A stretch of DNA of 64,000 nucleotides from assembly GCA_944388965.1 (NCBI GenBank), contig CALXKL010000004.1:62001-126000 (forward strand), written 5' to 3'. This stretch comes from an uncultured Spirochaetales bacterium. GTDB taxonomy: Bacteria; Spirochaetota; Spirochaetia; Sphaerochaetales; Sphaerochaetaceae. Below the pieces are notes generated by a model. The model had not been told where the DNA came from, did not search any database, and worked only from the letters and a program-made list of their open reading frames with translations. Positions 49,524-57,652 of this stretch are shown piece after piece; positions within the stretch are counted from its first letter, which is position 1; each line of letters opens with the position of its first letter. The translations under genes were made by a program, and so were the position numbers.

Positions 49524-50425
49524 CGGCGCCTGAAACGGTCGCGGACCAGATCGATCCAGCGCCTGAGCACAGAGGCCGACGACTCCTTCTTGAGCTTGTC
49601 CGCAGCCTCCTTGATGGAGGTGTCGGCCTTGGTCTTCTTCATCTCGTCCCAGCGCCTGACCAGCCACATGTACAGGTCCCCCTCGGCGTTGCCGGGGAAG
49701 TAGAACATGAGGTTGTCCTCCCTGATCTGCCTGACTATGGGCGCATAGACGTTGGCGTACCAGCTTCTTGCCGCATCCTCGAACGAGATCTCCTCCTTCA
49801 CGTTCTGATTGATGTAGTACTTGTGCACCAGGATGTGGTTGACCATCTCCGGATACGAACCGGGAGTCGTGAAGGAGATCTCGCCCATGGGAAGGTAGGA
49901 CGGCTTGTACTGCTCTATGAAGGCGTTGCGTTCGTACTGTACGACCCTCTGCTTGAGCTGACGCGTGGTCATCCCCGGCTCCAGGGGGATCTCGCTGTCC
50001 AGCTCGACGACCTCGGCGTCGATGTATTCGACTCCCATGCTGCGTGCGACGGAGACACGGTGGTTGCCGTCGCGCACGAAGTAGTAGCCTCCCAGCTCGA
50101 AGACGGAGATCGGGGGGAGCACGACATCGCTCAGCCTCGCCTGGTCGACGCTGGTCCAGCGGGCGCGCAGCATCTCCCTCTTGGGCAGGAAGGCCGCGGA
50201 GAAGTCGCGATAGCGCCCTTCGCTGCCGATGATCCTGTCGATCTCGATGGTCTTCATGCCCAGATAGGTCTCCTTCTTTGGCTTTATTATGCTGGTGACC
50301 TCGTACAGCGACATGAGGTCCGGGTTCTTCCATGTGAGCTTGTCGAACAGCGAATGCATGCGCGCCCTGTTCTTCGCCTTGTGGAAGTCGTCGAGCGACT
50401 GCTGCGTGATGAAGTCATTTGCCAT
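49520..50425 (-). CDS. ParB-like nuclease-domain protein
   Basis: A 301-residue protein. The middle has a ParB/Srx-like fold with YYFVRDGNHRVSVARSMG (about 119-136), the DGNHR motif of this family. A helical C-terminus ends in a basic tail RDRFRRR. It also carries a coiled region near the N-terminus. Its function is not known; the fold occurs in partition proteins and in stand-alone DNA-binding or phosphotransfer proteins. It starts at 50425, overlapping the stop of the phosphoesterase gene by one base. The long open frame upstream of this start is out-of-frame noise. Confidence 0.72.
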   Translation of the reverse strand: MANDFITQQSLDDFHKAKNRARMHSLFDKLTWKNPDLMSLYEVTSIIKPKKETYLGMKTIEIDRIIGSEGRYRDFSAAFLPKREMLRARWTSVDQARLSDVVLPPISVFELGGYYFVRDGNHRVSVARSMGVEYIDAEVVELDSEIPLEPGMTTRQLKQRVVQYERNAFIEQYKPSYLPMGEISFTTPGSYPEMVNHILVHKYYINQNVKEEISFEDAARSWYANVYAPIVRQIREDNLMFYFPGNAEGDLYMWLVRRWDEMKKTKADTSIKEAADKLKKESSASVLRRWIDLVRDRFRRR

Positions 50426-51117
50426 CAGATGTCTCCTAGAAGGGGATCGTCCAGGATGTAGCTCTTGTATACGTTGATGATCGTAGTATCCCCATGGTGG
50501 AATATCCTGTTCGCATTCTCGTCGAACAGATGGACATGCCCGTGGAGCATGTATCTTGGCCTGTAGGTCTCGATGAACGAGAGGAAGGTCTGGAAGCCAC
50601 GGTGGCACAGATCCTCGCCATCTCCGTAGCCGAAGGCGGGTGCGTGCGTCACCAGGATGTCCAGATAGCGTCCATAGCGCTTCTTGTTGTACAGCAGACG
50701 CGGAATCAGCCTGGCGATCCTCCATTGCATCTGGCGCTCGGTGTACTGGCTCTTGCCGTAGTTGTAGAGCATCGAGCCTCCCAGACCCATTATTATCAGT
50801 CCGGTGCGCTTGTCGCGCACGACCCTGCCGTCGACCAGATTGCCCCCGAAGGCGGGCATGAGGGCGGGCCGTCCCGTCTTCCCGTATTCGATTGCAGGGT
50901 CGAAGCCGCCCCGTCTCATGACCTGGTCGAAATGCTCCAGGTTGTGGTTGCCGTAGACGTAGAAGAAGTCCTTGCCCAGGATGGTCATTATGTAGTCGTA
51001 GTAGCGCACGGGAAGATCCCCGGCGCTGATTGCAAGGTCGCAGTCCCTGAACAGCGTCTTCGCCTGGCTCGAGTAGATCAGAGGTTCGGTCTCGTCGGCG
51101 ACGCACAGAATCTTCAC
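50425..51117 (-). CDS. Calcineurin-like metallophosphoesterase
   Basis: A 230-residue phosphoesterase with the metal-binding order DE (residues 8-9), SAGDLP (about 35-40), YGNHNLEHF (about 56-64), VTHAPAFGYG (near 160) and HGHVHLF (about 195-201). The substrate may be a nucleotide or phosphodiester. A GTG at 51117 gives the typical MKILCVADE start and has AGGA before it; a GTG at 51123 is an alternative. It is co-transcribed with the ParB-like gene. Confidence 0.88.
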   Translation of the reverse strand: MKILCVADETEPLIYSSQAKTLFRDCDLAISAGDLPVRYYDYIMTILGKDFFYVYGNHNLEHFDQVMRRGGFDPAIEYGKTGRPALMPAFGGNLVDGRVVRDKRTGLIIMGLGGSMLYNYGKSQYTERQMQWRIARLIPRLLYNKKRYGRYLDILVTHAPAFGYGDGEDLCHRGFQTFLSFIETYRPRYMLHGHVHLFDENANRIFHHGDTTIINVYKSYILDDPLLGDI

Positions 51118-51154
51118 AACCACAATCCTATAGCAAGACGGGGATGATGAAAAG

Positions 51155-51625
51155 CTAGGCCTCCAGCAGCGACGAGCGGACCTTGATCACCACCTTGCGG
51201 TACTCCCCGACCCCGCTTCTTGCTATGGCAGGGCGATGGATGTCGCCAGGCAGGAGGATGCAGAAGTCACCCTGATGGCAGGGGATGAGGATCTCGTCGT
51301 CCTGGGTGTGGCGGAGAAGATAGAGGTCGCCTTCGCCGCTGACCAGGTCGTAGTCCATCTTCCGCCTCGGGCACCAGCCCATCAGCTCGCCGCCCTCGAT
51401 CCAGTACTGCACGTCGATGTAGTCGACATGGTACTCGGGATGGGTGTCGTTGATGTCCTTGCCCGTGACATGGAACACGCGTGCCCGGATGTCGCGTCCC
51501 TGGATCTCGTATTCGCCGTCCTCCAGTGTGGAGAAGTCGGTGTTCTTCAGGTATTCAAGCGCCCTGGCAAGCGGCGCAGGGTATTTTGATATGTCCTCGA
51601 TGGACGTGATGTTCTGCAAGATCAT
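51155..51625 (-). CDS. YhcH/YjgK/YiaL-family protein
   Basis: A 156-residue cupin-fold protein of the YhcH family with HVDYIDVQYWIEG (about 67-79) and CHQGDFCILLPGDIHRPAI (about 117-135), which hold the metal-binding His and Glu-type residues. Family members are tied to sialic-acid and other sugar catabolism, possibly as sugar isomerases. GGAAGGAG precedes the ATG at 51625. It stands alone here. Confidence 0.87.
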   Translation of the reverse strand: MILQNITSIEDISKYPAPLARALEYLKNTDFSTLEDGEYEIQGRDIRARVFHVTGKDINDTHPEYHVDYIDVQYWIEGGELMGWCPRRKMDYDLVSGEGDLYLLRHTQDDEILIPCHQGDFCILLPGDIHRPAIARSGVGEYRKVVIKVRSSLLEA

Positions 51626-51716
51626 GTCATGTCTCCTTCCTCTGGGGATTATCATCCATATCCCGCATCCATGAAAAGACTTGTGACGGAGTCACGGAGA
51701 ACACGTGGGCGAAATG

Positions 51717-51744
51717 TTGCAAAATCCGTGGAAAAGGATATCAT
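51717..51744 (+). promoter_or_regulatory. copA promoter
   Basis: TTGCAA (51717-51722), 16 bp, TATCAT (51739-51744). The predicted start near 51751 lies just before the operator at 51756. Confidence 0.55.
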
Positions 51745-51755
51745 ATATGCTAAAG

Positions 51756-51772
51756 ACACCCCCACGGGGTGT
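51756..51772. promoter_or_regulatory. CsoR-type copper operator
   Basis: Perfect inverted repeat ACACCCC-CAC-GGGGTGT. GC-rich CCCC/GGGG palindromes are the known type of CsoR site, and a csoR gene ends the operon. Copper would release CsoR and allow copA expression. Confidence 0.75.
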
Positions 51773-51789
51773 AGGTATGGAGGTTTCGA

Positions 51790-54384
51790 TTGAAACACGA
51801 ACAGTACGATGTCACAGGCATGACCTGCGCCGCATGTTCGGCAAGAGTCGAGAAGAGCGTCTCGTCCCTCTGTGGCGTGAACGCATGCTCGGTGAATCTT
51901 CTCAAGAACACCATGAGCGTCGACTACGACGAGAGCGCCCTGTCCAGCGACGACATAGTGGACACCGTCACCAAGGCAGGCTATGGAGCCGCCTTGGAGG
52001 GCGACGGAAAGAATACAGTCAAAAGTGCAGGACGGAGCGAGCCGGGGGATGCGGCACGCAAGGCGTATCTGGCGATGAAGCAGCGCCTCACCTGGTCGAT
52101 CGTCTTCACCGTGCCCCTGTTCTACATATCCATGGGACACATGATGGGCTGGCCTCTGCCCTCCTTCTTCCTGGGAACGCAGAACGCCATGATCTATGCC
52201 CTCACCCTCTTCCTGCTTGCCCTCGTGGTCGTTGTCATAAACTCCAGATACTACACGAACGGCTTCAAGACGCTGTTCCACGGCTCGCCGAACATGGATT
52301 CGCTGATCGCACTCGGCTCGGGGGCATCCATGCTGTACGGCGTCTATGCGCTGTACAAGATCGCATACGGCTTCGGGCACGACGACCTGGCCATGGTGGC
52401 TCAGTTCTCGCATGACCTCTACTTCGAAGGCGCCGGCACCATCCTCACCCTCATAACCCTTGGCAAGTTCTTCGAGGCCCGGGCAAAGGGGCGCACCACG
52501 GACGCAATCAATAGGCTCCTGGACCTTGCGCCGAAGACGGCGAGAGTCGTGAGGGACGGCAAGGAGACCACCATCGCAGCCGAGGACGTCGTGAAGGACG
52601 ACATCCTCATAGTCAAGGCCGGGGAGTCGGTACCGGTGGACGGCGTCATCATCTCCGGCCACGGTGCCCTGGACGAGTCGGCGATCACAGGCGAGTCGAT
52701 TCCCGTCGACAAGGGCGAAGGGGACAAGGTCACAGGGGCGACGATCAACACATCAGGCTACTTCACCATGAAAGCCACAAGGGTCGGCGATGAGACCGCG
52801 CTTGCCCAGATCATACGCCTTGTAGACGAGGCCACCAGCTCAAAGGCCCCAATCGCGAAGCTCGCGGACAAGGTGGCCGGCGTGTTCGTGCCCGTCGTCA
52901 TCGTCATCGCACTGGTCTCTGCAGCGGCCTGGATGATCGCAGGCGCCTCTTTCGAGTTCGCCCTCACCATCGCCGTGTCCGTGCTGGTTGTCTCATGCCC
53001 CTGCGCACTCGGGCTTGCGACACCCACCGCCATCATGGTGGGTACCGGACGCGGAGCCGCCAACGGAGTGCTCGTGAAGTCCGCACAGGCGCTGGAGACG
53101 GCTCATGCCGTGAAGACCGTCGTGATGGACAAGACAGGGACCATCACCCAGGGACGGCCAGTCGTGACAGACATCGTCACGATGAACTCCCAGAACGAAG
53201 ACAGACTGCTTTCGATCGCCTTCTCGCTCGAGAGGCTGTCGGAGCATCCACTTGCCGGCGCCATAGTCGCCGAAGCACAGAAGCGCGGCGTGAAGGCCGC
53301 CGTTGTAGAAGACTTCGCACAGGTCCCGGGACAGGGCCTCAGGGGCACGATAGACGGCAGACCGTGTCTTGGCGGCAACATGAAGATGATGGAGGCGGAG
53401 GGGATCGAAGCCCCATCCTCTCTTTGCGACAGGATGGCGGAGGAAGGCAGGACGCCTCTGTTCTTCACCTATGACGGACAGCTCGTGGGCATGATCGCCC
53501 TTGCCGACGTCGTCAAGCCGACCAGCCGCCAGGCGATAGCAGACCTCAAGGACATGGGCATCGAGGTGGTCATGCTCACCGGGGACAACGCAAAGACCGC
53601 CGAAGCCATCAGGAGGCAGGTCCCGGTGGACCGCGTCATCGCCGAAGTCCTACCCCAGGACAAGGAGAAGGTCATCCAGGACCTGCAGAAGGAGGGCAAG
53701 ATCGTCGCCATGGTCGGGGACGGAATCAACGACGCCCCTGCCCTCGCCAGGGCGGATGTGGGCATCGCGATCGGTGCCGGCACCGACGTGGCGATGGAGA
53801 GTGCGGACATCGTGCTGATGAGAAGCGACCTGATGGATGTGACCGGGGCGATCGAGCTGAGCAGGGCCACGATACGCAACATAAAGGAGAACCTCTTCTG
53901 GGCGTTCTTCTACAACACGATCTGCATACCGGTCGCGGCCGGATGCTTCTATGCTGCATTCGGCTTGAAGATGAACCCCATGGTCGCCGCCCTGGCCATG
54001 AGCTTCTCGAGCGTGTTCGTGGTATCGAACGCCCTGCGCCTGCGCTTCTTCAAGCCCAGGCACTCGGCAAAGGCGGTCGGTGCGGAGTCCCCAGACGGGG
54101 CCTGCCCGACTGAAACAGTTGAAAACGATGCGGCGATTCAAACCGCTGATGAAGGAGATGAGAAGATGAGAAAGGAAATCACAGTCGAAGGAATGATGTG
54201 CATGAACTGCGTGAAGCATGTCACCAAGGCGCTCGAGGCGCTCAAAGGTGTCAGTGATGTGGCAGTCAGCCTGGAAGACAAGAAGGCGACGGTCAGCGTC
54301 GAGGCCGGTGTCACGGACGACATGCTCAGGGATGCCATCGTCGAGGAAGGCTACACCGTCACGGAAATAAGGGATCTGGCATGA
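51790..54384 (+). CDS. copA: Copper-exporting P-type ATPase with C-terminal CopZ domain
   Basis: An 864-residue P1B-type ATPase that pumps Cu(I) out of the cytoplasm. N-terminal metal domain GMTCAAC (10-16), the transmembrane CPC motif (VVSCPCALG), phosphorylation motif DKTGTIT, the HP motif of the nucleotide domain (SEHPLAGAI) and GDGINDAPAL. Unusually, the C-terminus (from residue 793) is a second metal domain, GMMCMNC, that equals a CopZ chaperone. The start is a TTG with GGAGG six bases upstream. csoR overlaps its end by 4 bp. Confidence 0.95.
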   Translation: MKHEQYDVTGMTCAACSARVEKSVSSLCGVNACSVNLLKNTMSVDYDESALSSDDIVDTVTKAGYGAALEGDGKNTVKSAGRSEPGDAARKAYLAMKQRLTWSIVFTVPLFYISMGHMMGWPLPSFFLGTQNAMIYALTLFLLALVVVVINSRYYTNGFKTLFHGSPNMDSLIALGSGASMLYGVYALYKIAYGFGHDDLAMVAQFSHDLYFEGAGTILTLITLGKFFEARAKGRTTDAINRLLDLAPKTARVVRDGKETTIAAEDVVKDDILIVKAGESVPVDGVIISGHGALDESAITGESIPVDKGEGDKVTGATINTSGYFTMKATRVGDETALAQIIRLVDEATSSKAPIAKLADKVAGVFVPVVIVIALVSAAAWMIAGASFEFALTIAVSVLVVSCPCALGLATPTAIMVGTGRGAANGVLVKSAQALETAHAVKTVVMDKTGTITQGRPVVTDIVTMNSQNEDRLLSIAFSLERLSEHPLAGAIVAEAQKRGVKAAVVEDFAQVPGQGLRGTIDGRPCLGGNMKMMEAEGIEAPSSLCDRMAEEGRTPLFFTYDGQLVGMIALADVVKPTSRQAIADLKDMGIEVVMLTGDNAKTAEAIRRQVPVDRVIAEVLPQDKEKVIQDLQKEGKIVAMVGDGINDAPALARADVGIAIGAGTDVAMESADIVLMRSDLMDVTGAIELSRATIRNIKENLFWAFFYNTICIPVAAGCFYAAFGLKMNPMVAALAMSFSSVFVVSNALRLRFFKPRHSAKAVGAESPDGACPTETVENDAAIQTADEGDEKMRKEITVEGMMCMNCVKHVTKALEALKGVSDVAVSLEDKKATVSVEAGVTDDMLRDAIVEEGYTVTEIRDLA
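54166..54384 (+). CDS. copZ: Possible internally started CopZ copper chaperone
   Basis: In frame within copA, an ATG preceded by GAAGGAG at 8 bp would give a free 72-residue protein starting MRKEITVEGMMCMNC. This is a full-length CopZ fold with the CxxC copper site. The good internal ribosome site suggests that both CopA-CopZ and free CopZ are made. Seen: the site and the domain. Inferred: its use. Confidence 0.6.
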   Translation: MRKEITVEGMMCMNCVKHVTKALEALKGVSDVAVSLEDKKATVSVEAGVTDDMLRDAIVEEGYTVTEIRDLA

Positions 54385-54647
54385 AGGCGGACAGGGACAA
54401 GGTGTCCCGCTCGATCAGAATCGCACAAGGTCAGCTCGACGGCGTGCTGAAGATGATCGAGGAGGACCGCTACTGCGTGGACATCTCGAACCAGCTTCTT
54501 GCGACGATCGCGATTCTGCGCAAGACGAACCAGGAGATCATGCATGCACACATAAGAAGCTGTGTGAAGGAAGGTCTCCATTCAGACGAGCCGAACGAGA
54601 AGCTGGAGGAGGCCCTGAACCTCATGGACAGGATGATCCAGAACTGA
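54381..54647 (+). CDS. csoR: CsoR-family copper-sensing repressor
   Basis: An 88-residue all-helical repressor. The Cu(I) ligands Cys32, His57 and Cys61 have the same spacing as in M. tuberculosis CsoR (36, 61, 65). The block CVDISNQLLATIAILRK is typical of the family. ATGA overlap with copA. It should repress the operon at 51756-51772 until copper binds. Confidence 0.94.
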   Translation: MKADRDKVSRSIRIAQGQLDGVLKMIEEDRYCVDISNQLLATIAILRKTNQEIMHAHIRSCVKEGLHSDEPNEKLEEALNLMDRMIQN

Positions 54648-54668
54648 AAAGGCGTACCTCCTGTGCGG

Positions 54669-54705
54669 AAGGAGAGGCGGGCCAGTCTGGTCCCGCTTCT
54701 CCTTT
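54669..54705 (+). terminator. Terminator of the copA-csoR operon
   Basis: Thirteen-pair stem AAGGAGAGGCGGG/CCCGCTTCTCCTT with one G-T pair, followed by a short T-run. Confidence 0.75.
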
Positions 54706-54761
54706 CATGTTGTCGCACTACGGTCCAAGACAGGCAGGCGGAGCGACATACGCCAGTGGTC

Positions 54762-54800
54762 ATCCGACGATTTGCAGGCGTTTTATCCGACGATTTGCAG
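54762..54800. repeat. Tandem direct repeat, 16 bp x 2
   Basis: ATCCGACGATTTGCAG occurs at 54762-54777 and again at 54785-54800, exact, 23 bp apart, just beyond the SDR stop codon. Function unknown. Confidence 0.7.
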
Positions 54801-54804
54801 AAAA

Positions 54805-55464
54805 TCAACGCAGAGTGAAGCCGTTGTCGATGGTGATGCACTGGCCGTAGATGCCTGTCGATGTAGCCAGGAAGTACACGAGGGCGGCTATCTCGGCAGG
54901 GTCCATCATGGCGGCGCGCACACTGTGGCCGTTCCAATACTCCTCGAGTCCACTTCCAAGGAGACCATCCCTCGAGATGAGCCCCGGCTGCACCGCGTTC
55001 ACCCTGAGTCCGGTCTGTGCAGCCAGCGAGCGGGTGAATGCGGACACAGCGCCTTTCGATGCATCGTAGTGGCTGGTGAATCCGAAGCCGGGATGGACGG
55101 CGTTCATCGAGGAGATGTTGACGATGCTGCCATCGCACCTCCTTATGGCGGGAAGCAGTGCCTGCGTGACTCTTATGAGCCCCTTCACGTTCAGATCGAA
55201 GACGGTGTCCAGGTCGTCCTCGCCTATCGAGCCGACAGGGGCCTCGGTGAACACGCCTGCGTTGTTGACCAGGACGTCCAGCTCGTCGATCCCGTCGAAC
55301 GAAACCTCACGCGACGACAGGTCCATGACGAATGTACGCTCGATCTCAGGCGATTTTCGCTCACACGTGCTCGTCCCGTATACGACGTATCCATTCTCGT
55401 GGAAGGTGTGCACGATTGCACGTCCAAGATTGGAATAGGCTCCCGTGACCAGCACGCTAGGCAT
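54805..55464 (-). CDS. Short-chain dehydrogenase/reductase
   Basis: A 219-residue SDR. The cofactor motif is TGAYSNLGRA (7-16), the structural motif NNAG is at about 68-71, the catalytic residues are Ser (about 118) and YDASK (Tyr and Lys, near 134-138). The NAD(P)H-dependent substrate is unknown. It ends the nucleoside operon, overlapping the cupin gene by 8 bp. Confidence 0.87.
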   Translation of the reverse strand: MPSVLVTGAYSNLGRAIVHTFHENGYVVYGTSTCERKSPEIERTFVMDLSSREVSFDGIDELDVLVNNAGVFTEAPVGSIGEDDLDTVFDLNVKGLIRVTQALLPAIRRCDGSIVNISSMNAVHPGFGFTSHYDASKGAVSAFTRSLAAQTGLRVNAVQPGLISRDGLLGSGLEEYWNGHSVRAAMMDPAEIAALVYFLATSTGIYGQCITIDNGFTLR

Positions 55465-55885
55465 TCAGATACTCCTTGAGAAACGGATGGTCCTCCAGCA
55501 GCCGCGCCGGAGGCGACGAATACATCGACTCGTCGTAATGCGGACTCATGACGGTCGAGAACAGTGCCCAGCGTCCGCCTTCGACCAGTTTCGTGGCCTG
55601 CCACAGCCCGCCCTTGACGAGCGATGTGCGGTGGTCCCTGTCCAGAGGAACCGATACGCCATGCCCCGTCTCCTCGTCGAACGTCAGCTGTATGGCATCA
55701 TCCCCATCCAGGAAGAACCACAGCTCGTCGTCGACGAGGCGATGCAGGGACGAGAAGCTGTCGCTCGTCACGAGGTAGAATATGCACCCGGCATCGGCAC
55801 CGAAGCGTGAGATGAAGCGGAAGAAGCCGCCTTCACCGGGAAGCGGCTCCAGAGCGTATCGTCTGATGACCTCGCTCACATCCAC
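55457..55885 (-). CDS. DUF985 cupin protein
   Basis: A 142-residue cupin_5 (DUF985) protein with the order GGFFRF, FYLVTSDSFSSLHRL (about 36-50), ELWFFLDGD (54-62) and LWQATKL (94-100). The His and Glu positions suit a metal site. The function of the family is not established. It overlaps the phosphorylase gene by 10 bp and is co-transcribed with it. Confidence 0.85.
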   Translation of the reverse strand: MDVSEVIRRYALEPLPGEGGFFRFISRFGADAGCIFYLVTSDSFSSLHRLVDDELWFFLDGDDAIQLTFDEETGHGVSVPLDRDHRTSLVKGGLWQATKLVEGGRWALFSTVMSPHYDESMYSSPPARLLEDHPFLKEYLNA

Positions 55886-56700
55886 GTCCTGACGATCTCC
55901 CTCACGAGGGCCGTGAAGGCGCCCTTGACCCTCTCGCCGGTCTCGAGGACCTCCTCATGGTTGAGCTTCTGGTCCAGTATTCCCGCACCCATGTTGGTCA
56001 GGCAGCTTATGCCCAGCGTCCTCATGCCCATGTGGCTTGCGGCTATCGCCTCGGGCACCGTCGACATGCCGACGGCATCAGCGCCCAGGATGCGGGCAAG
56101 ACGCACCTCGGCCGGGGTCTCGAACTGTGGGCCGCCGAAGAGCATGTACACGCCCTCCCTCAGCGTCGTGCCGCACTTCCTGGCAGCACTTCGCGCAACA
56201 TCCTGCGCCGCCTTGTCCCAGGTCGTGCTCATGTCGAAGAAGCGGGGACCGAGCCCATCCGGGTTGCGCCCTCTGAGCGGGCTGTCCCCCATCAGCTTGA
56301 TGTGGTCCGTGATCAGCATGAGGTTCCCCGGTCCCCAGGATGTGTTGACACAGCCTGCGGCATTGGTGAGGAACAGCCTGTCGATTCCCATCACATGGAA
56401 GGTCTGCACAGGGTAGACGACCTCCTGCAGCGACCAGCCCTCGTAATAGTGGAAGCGGCCCTGCATGCACAGTACGCGCCGCCCCTCGAGACGACCGGCA
56501 ACCAGGCGCCCCTTGTGCCCCGGCACCGTCGACACCGGGAAGTGCGGGATGTCGTGGTAGTCCACCACAACGGCATCCTCGAGGCTGTCCGCCAGGTCTC
56601 CGAGTCCGGAGCCGAGGACGATCGCGATGTCGACCTTCTCATCTCCTATCCTGCCGACTATATAGTCGGCGCTCTGTGCCAGCTTGTCCATCAGATCCAT
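55876..56700 (-). CDS. Purine nucleoside phosphorylase
   Basis: A 274-residue trimeric-type PNP that splits purine nucleosides with phosphate. Motifs are VLGSGLGDLA (about 28-37, phosphate-binding Ser), PVSTVPGHKG (near 55-64), QGRFHYYEG (about 76-84), TNAAG (about 108-112) and GPQFETPAE with the purine-binding Glu (near 191). The position after a PnrA-type nucleoside transporter supports the role. I chose the ATG at 56700, after the permease stop, with AGGAGAG 10 bp upstream. The longer frame to 56778 overlaps the permease gene. Confidence 0.95.
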   Translation of the reverse strand: MDLMDKLAQSADYIVGRIGDEKVDIAIVLGSGLGDLADSLEDAVVVDYHDIPHFPVSTVPGHKGRLVAGRLEGRRVLCMQGRFHYYEGWSLQEVVYPVQTFHVMGIDRLFLTNAAGCVNTSWGPGNLMLITDHIKLMGDSPLRGRNPDGLGPRFFDMSTTWDKAAQDVARSAARKCGTTLREGVYMLFGGPQFETPAEVRLARILGADAVGMSTVPEAIAASHMGMRTLGISCLTNMGAGILDQKLNHEEVLETGERVKGAFTALVREIVRTWM

Positions 56701-56701
56701 G

Positions 56702-57652
56702 TCAGAAAGGCTCTCCTGAAGCCAGAGGAGCGGCGCTGCGGCGGCTGGAGACGACCAGCGCGACGAGTGTCGCCACATATGGGAAAAGTCCGAGATAGCC
56801 GGTCGGGATGCTCTGGAAGAGCGGAATGACGCGACCCATGTTGGCTATCGTCATGCAGATGCCGAAGAAGAACGTGGATGCAAGTATTCCAAGCGGTTTC
56901 CACTGTCCGAAGATCAGCGCGGCGATCGCGAGGAATCCCAGTCCGTTTATTCCGCTGGTGGAGTTGTACTCTCCGGCGTATGTGACCAGGATGCAGGCGC
57001 CGCCAAGTCCTGACAGCAGTCCCGACATCAGCACTCCGATGTATCGCATCCTGTGCACGTTCACACCTGCGGATGCAACTGCGGAGGGGTGCTCGCCGCA
57101 GGCGCGCAGCCTGAGGCCGAAGCTGGTCCTGTACAGGAGGAAGAACGACACGCCCCACACCACCAGACAGATCCAGGTCGTCCAGTATGTCCGGCAGAAG
57201 AACAGCGGCCCGATCACCGGGATCTTCGACAGCAGCGGGATGTCGGAGCGGATGATGCCGCGAAGGACGGTCACGTTGCCGCTTCCCGTGATGGTCTGGG
57301 CGAGGAACAGCGTGAGAGCCGTGGCGAGCATGTTGATCGCCGTACCGGATATGACCTGGTTGCTCTTGAGGTTGATCGCGGCGAATGCATGCAGCATAGA
57401 CAGCAGGCCGCCGGCCGCTATCGCCGCCAGGATGCCTACGACTATCGCGGCATTATAGCCCATGCCTGCGCTCTGCAGCAGGTATATCGTGGTAGCCGAA
57501 GCGAAGCAGCCGGTGAGCATCAGGCCCTCGATGCACAGGTTCGTGACGCCGCTGCGTTCGGAGTACAGCCCGCCCAGAGCGCCCATGAGAAGCGGCATCG
57601 TGTAGGCGATCGCCGCCGGAACGATTGAAGATATGACGCTGAAGAATTCCAT
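56702..57652 (-). CDS. Nucleoside ABC transporter permease (second)
   Basis: A 316-residue membrane protein of the BPD-transporter-2 class, with about eight to nine hydrophobic segments. SERSGVTNLCIEGLMLTG and FGLRLRACGEHPSAVASAG are blocks of PnrE/NupC-like permeases. Its ATG overlaps the stop of the first permease. It forms a heterodimer with the first permease. Confidence 0.92.
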   Translation of the reverse strand: MEFFSVISSIVPAAIAYTMPLLMGALGGLYSERSGVTNLCIEGLMLTGCFASATTIYLLQSAGMGYNAAIVVGILAAIAAGGLLSMLHAFAAINLKSNQVISGTAINMLATALTLFLAQTITGSGNVTVLRGIIRSDIPLLSKIPVIGPLFFCRTYWTTWICLVVWGVSFFLLYRTSFGLRLRACGEHPSAVASAGVNVHRMRYIGVLMSGLLSGLGGACILVTYAGEYNSTSGINGLGFLAIAALIFGQWKPLGILASTFFFGICMTIANMGRVIPLFQSIPTGYLGLFPYVATLVALVVSSRRSAAPLASGEPF

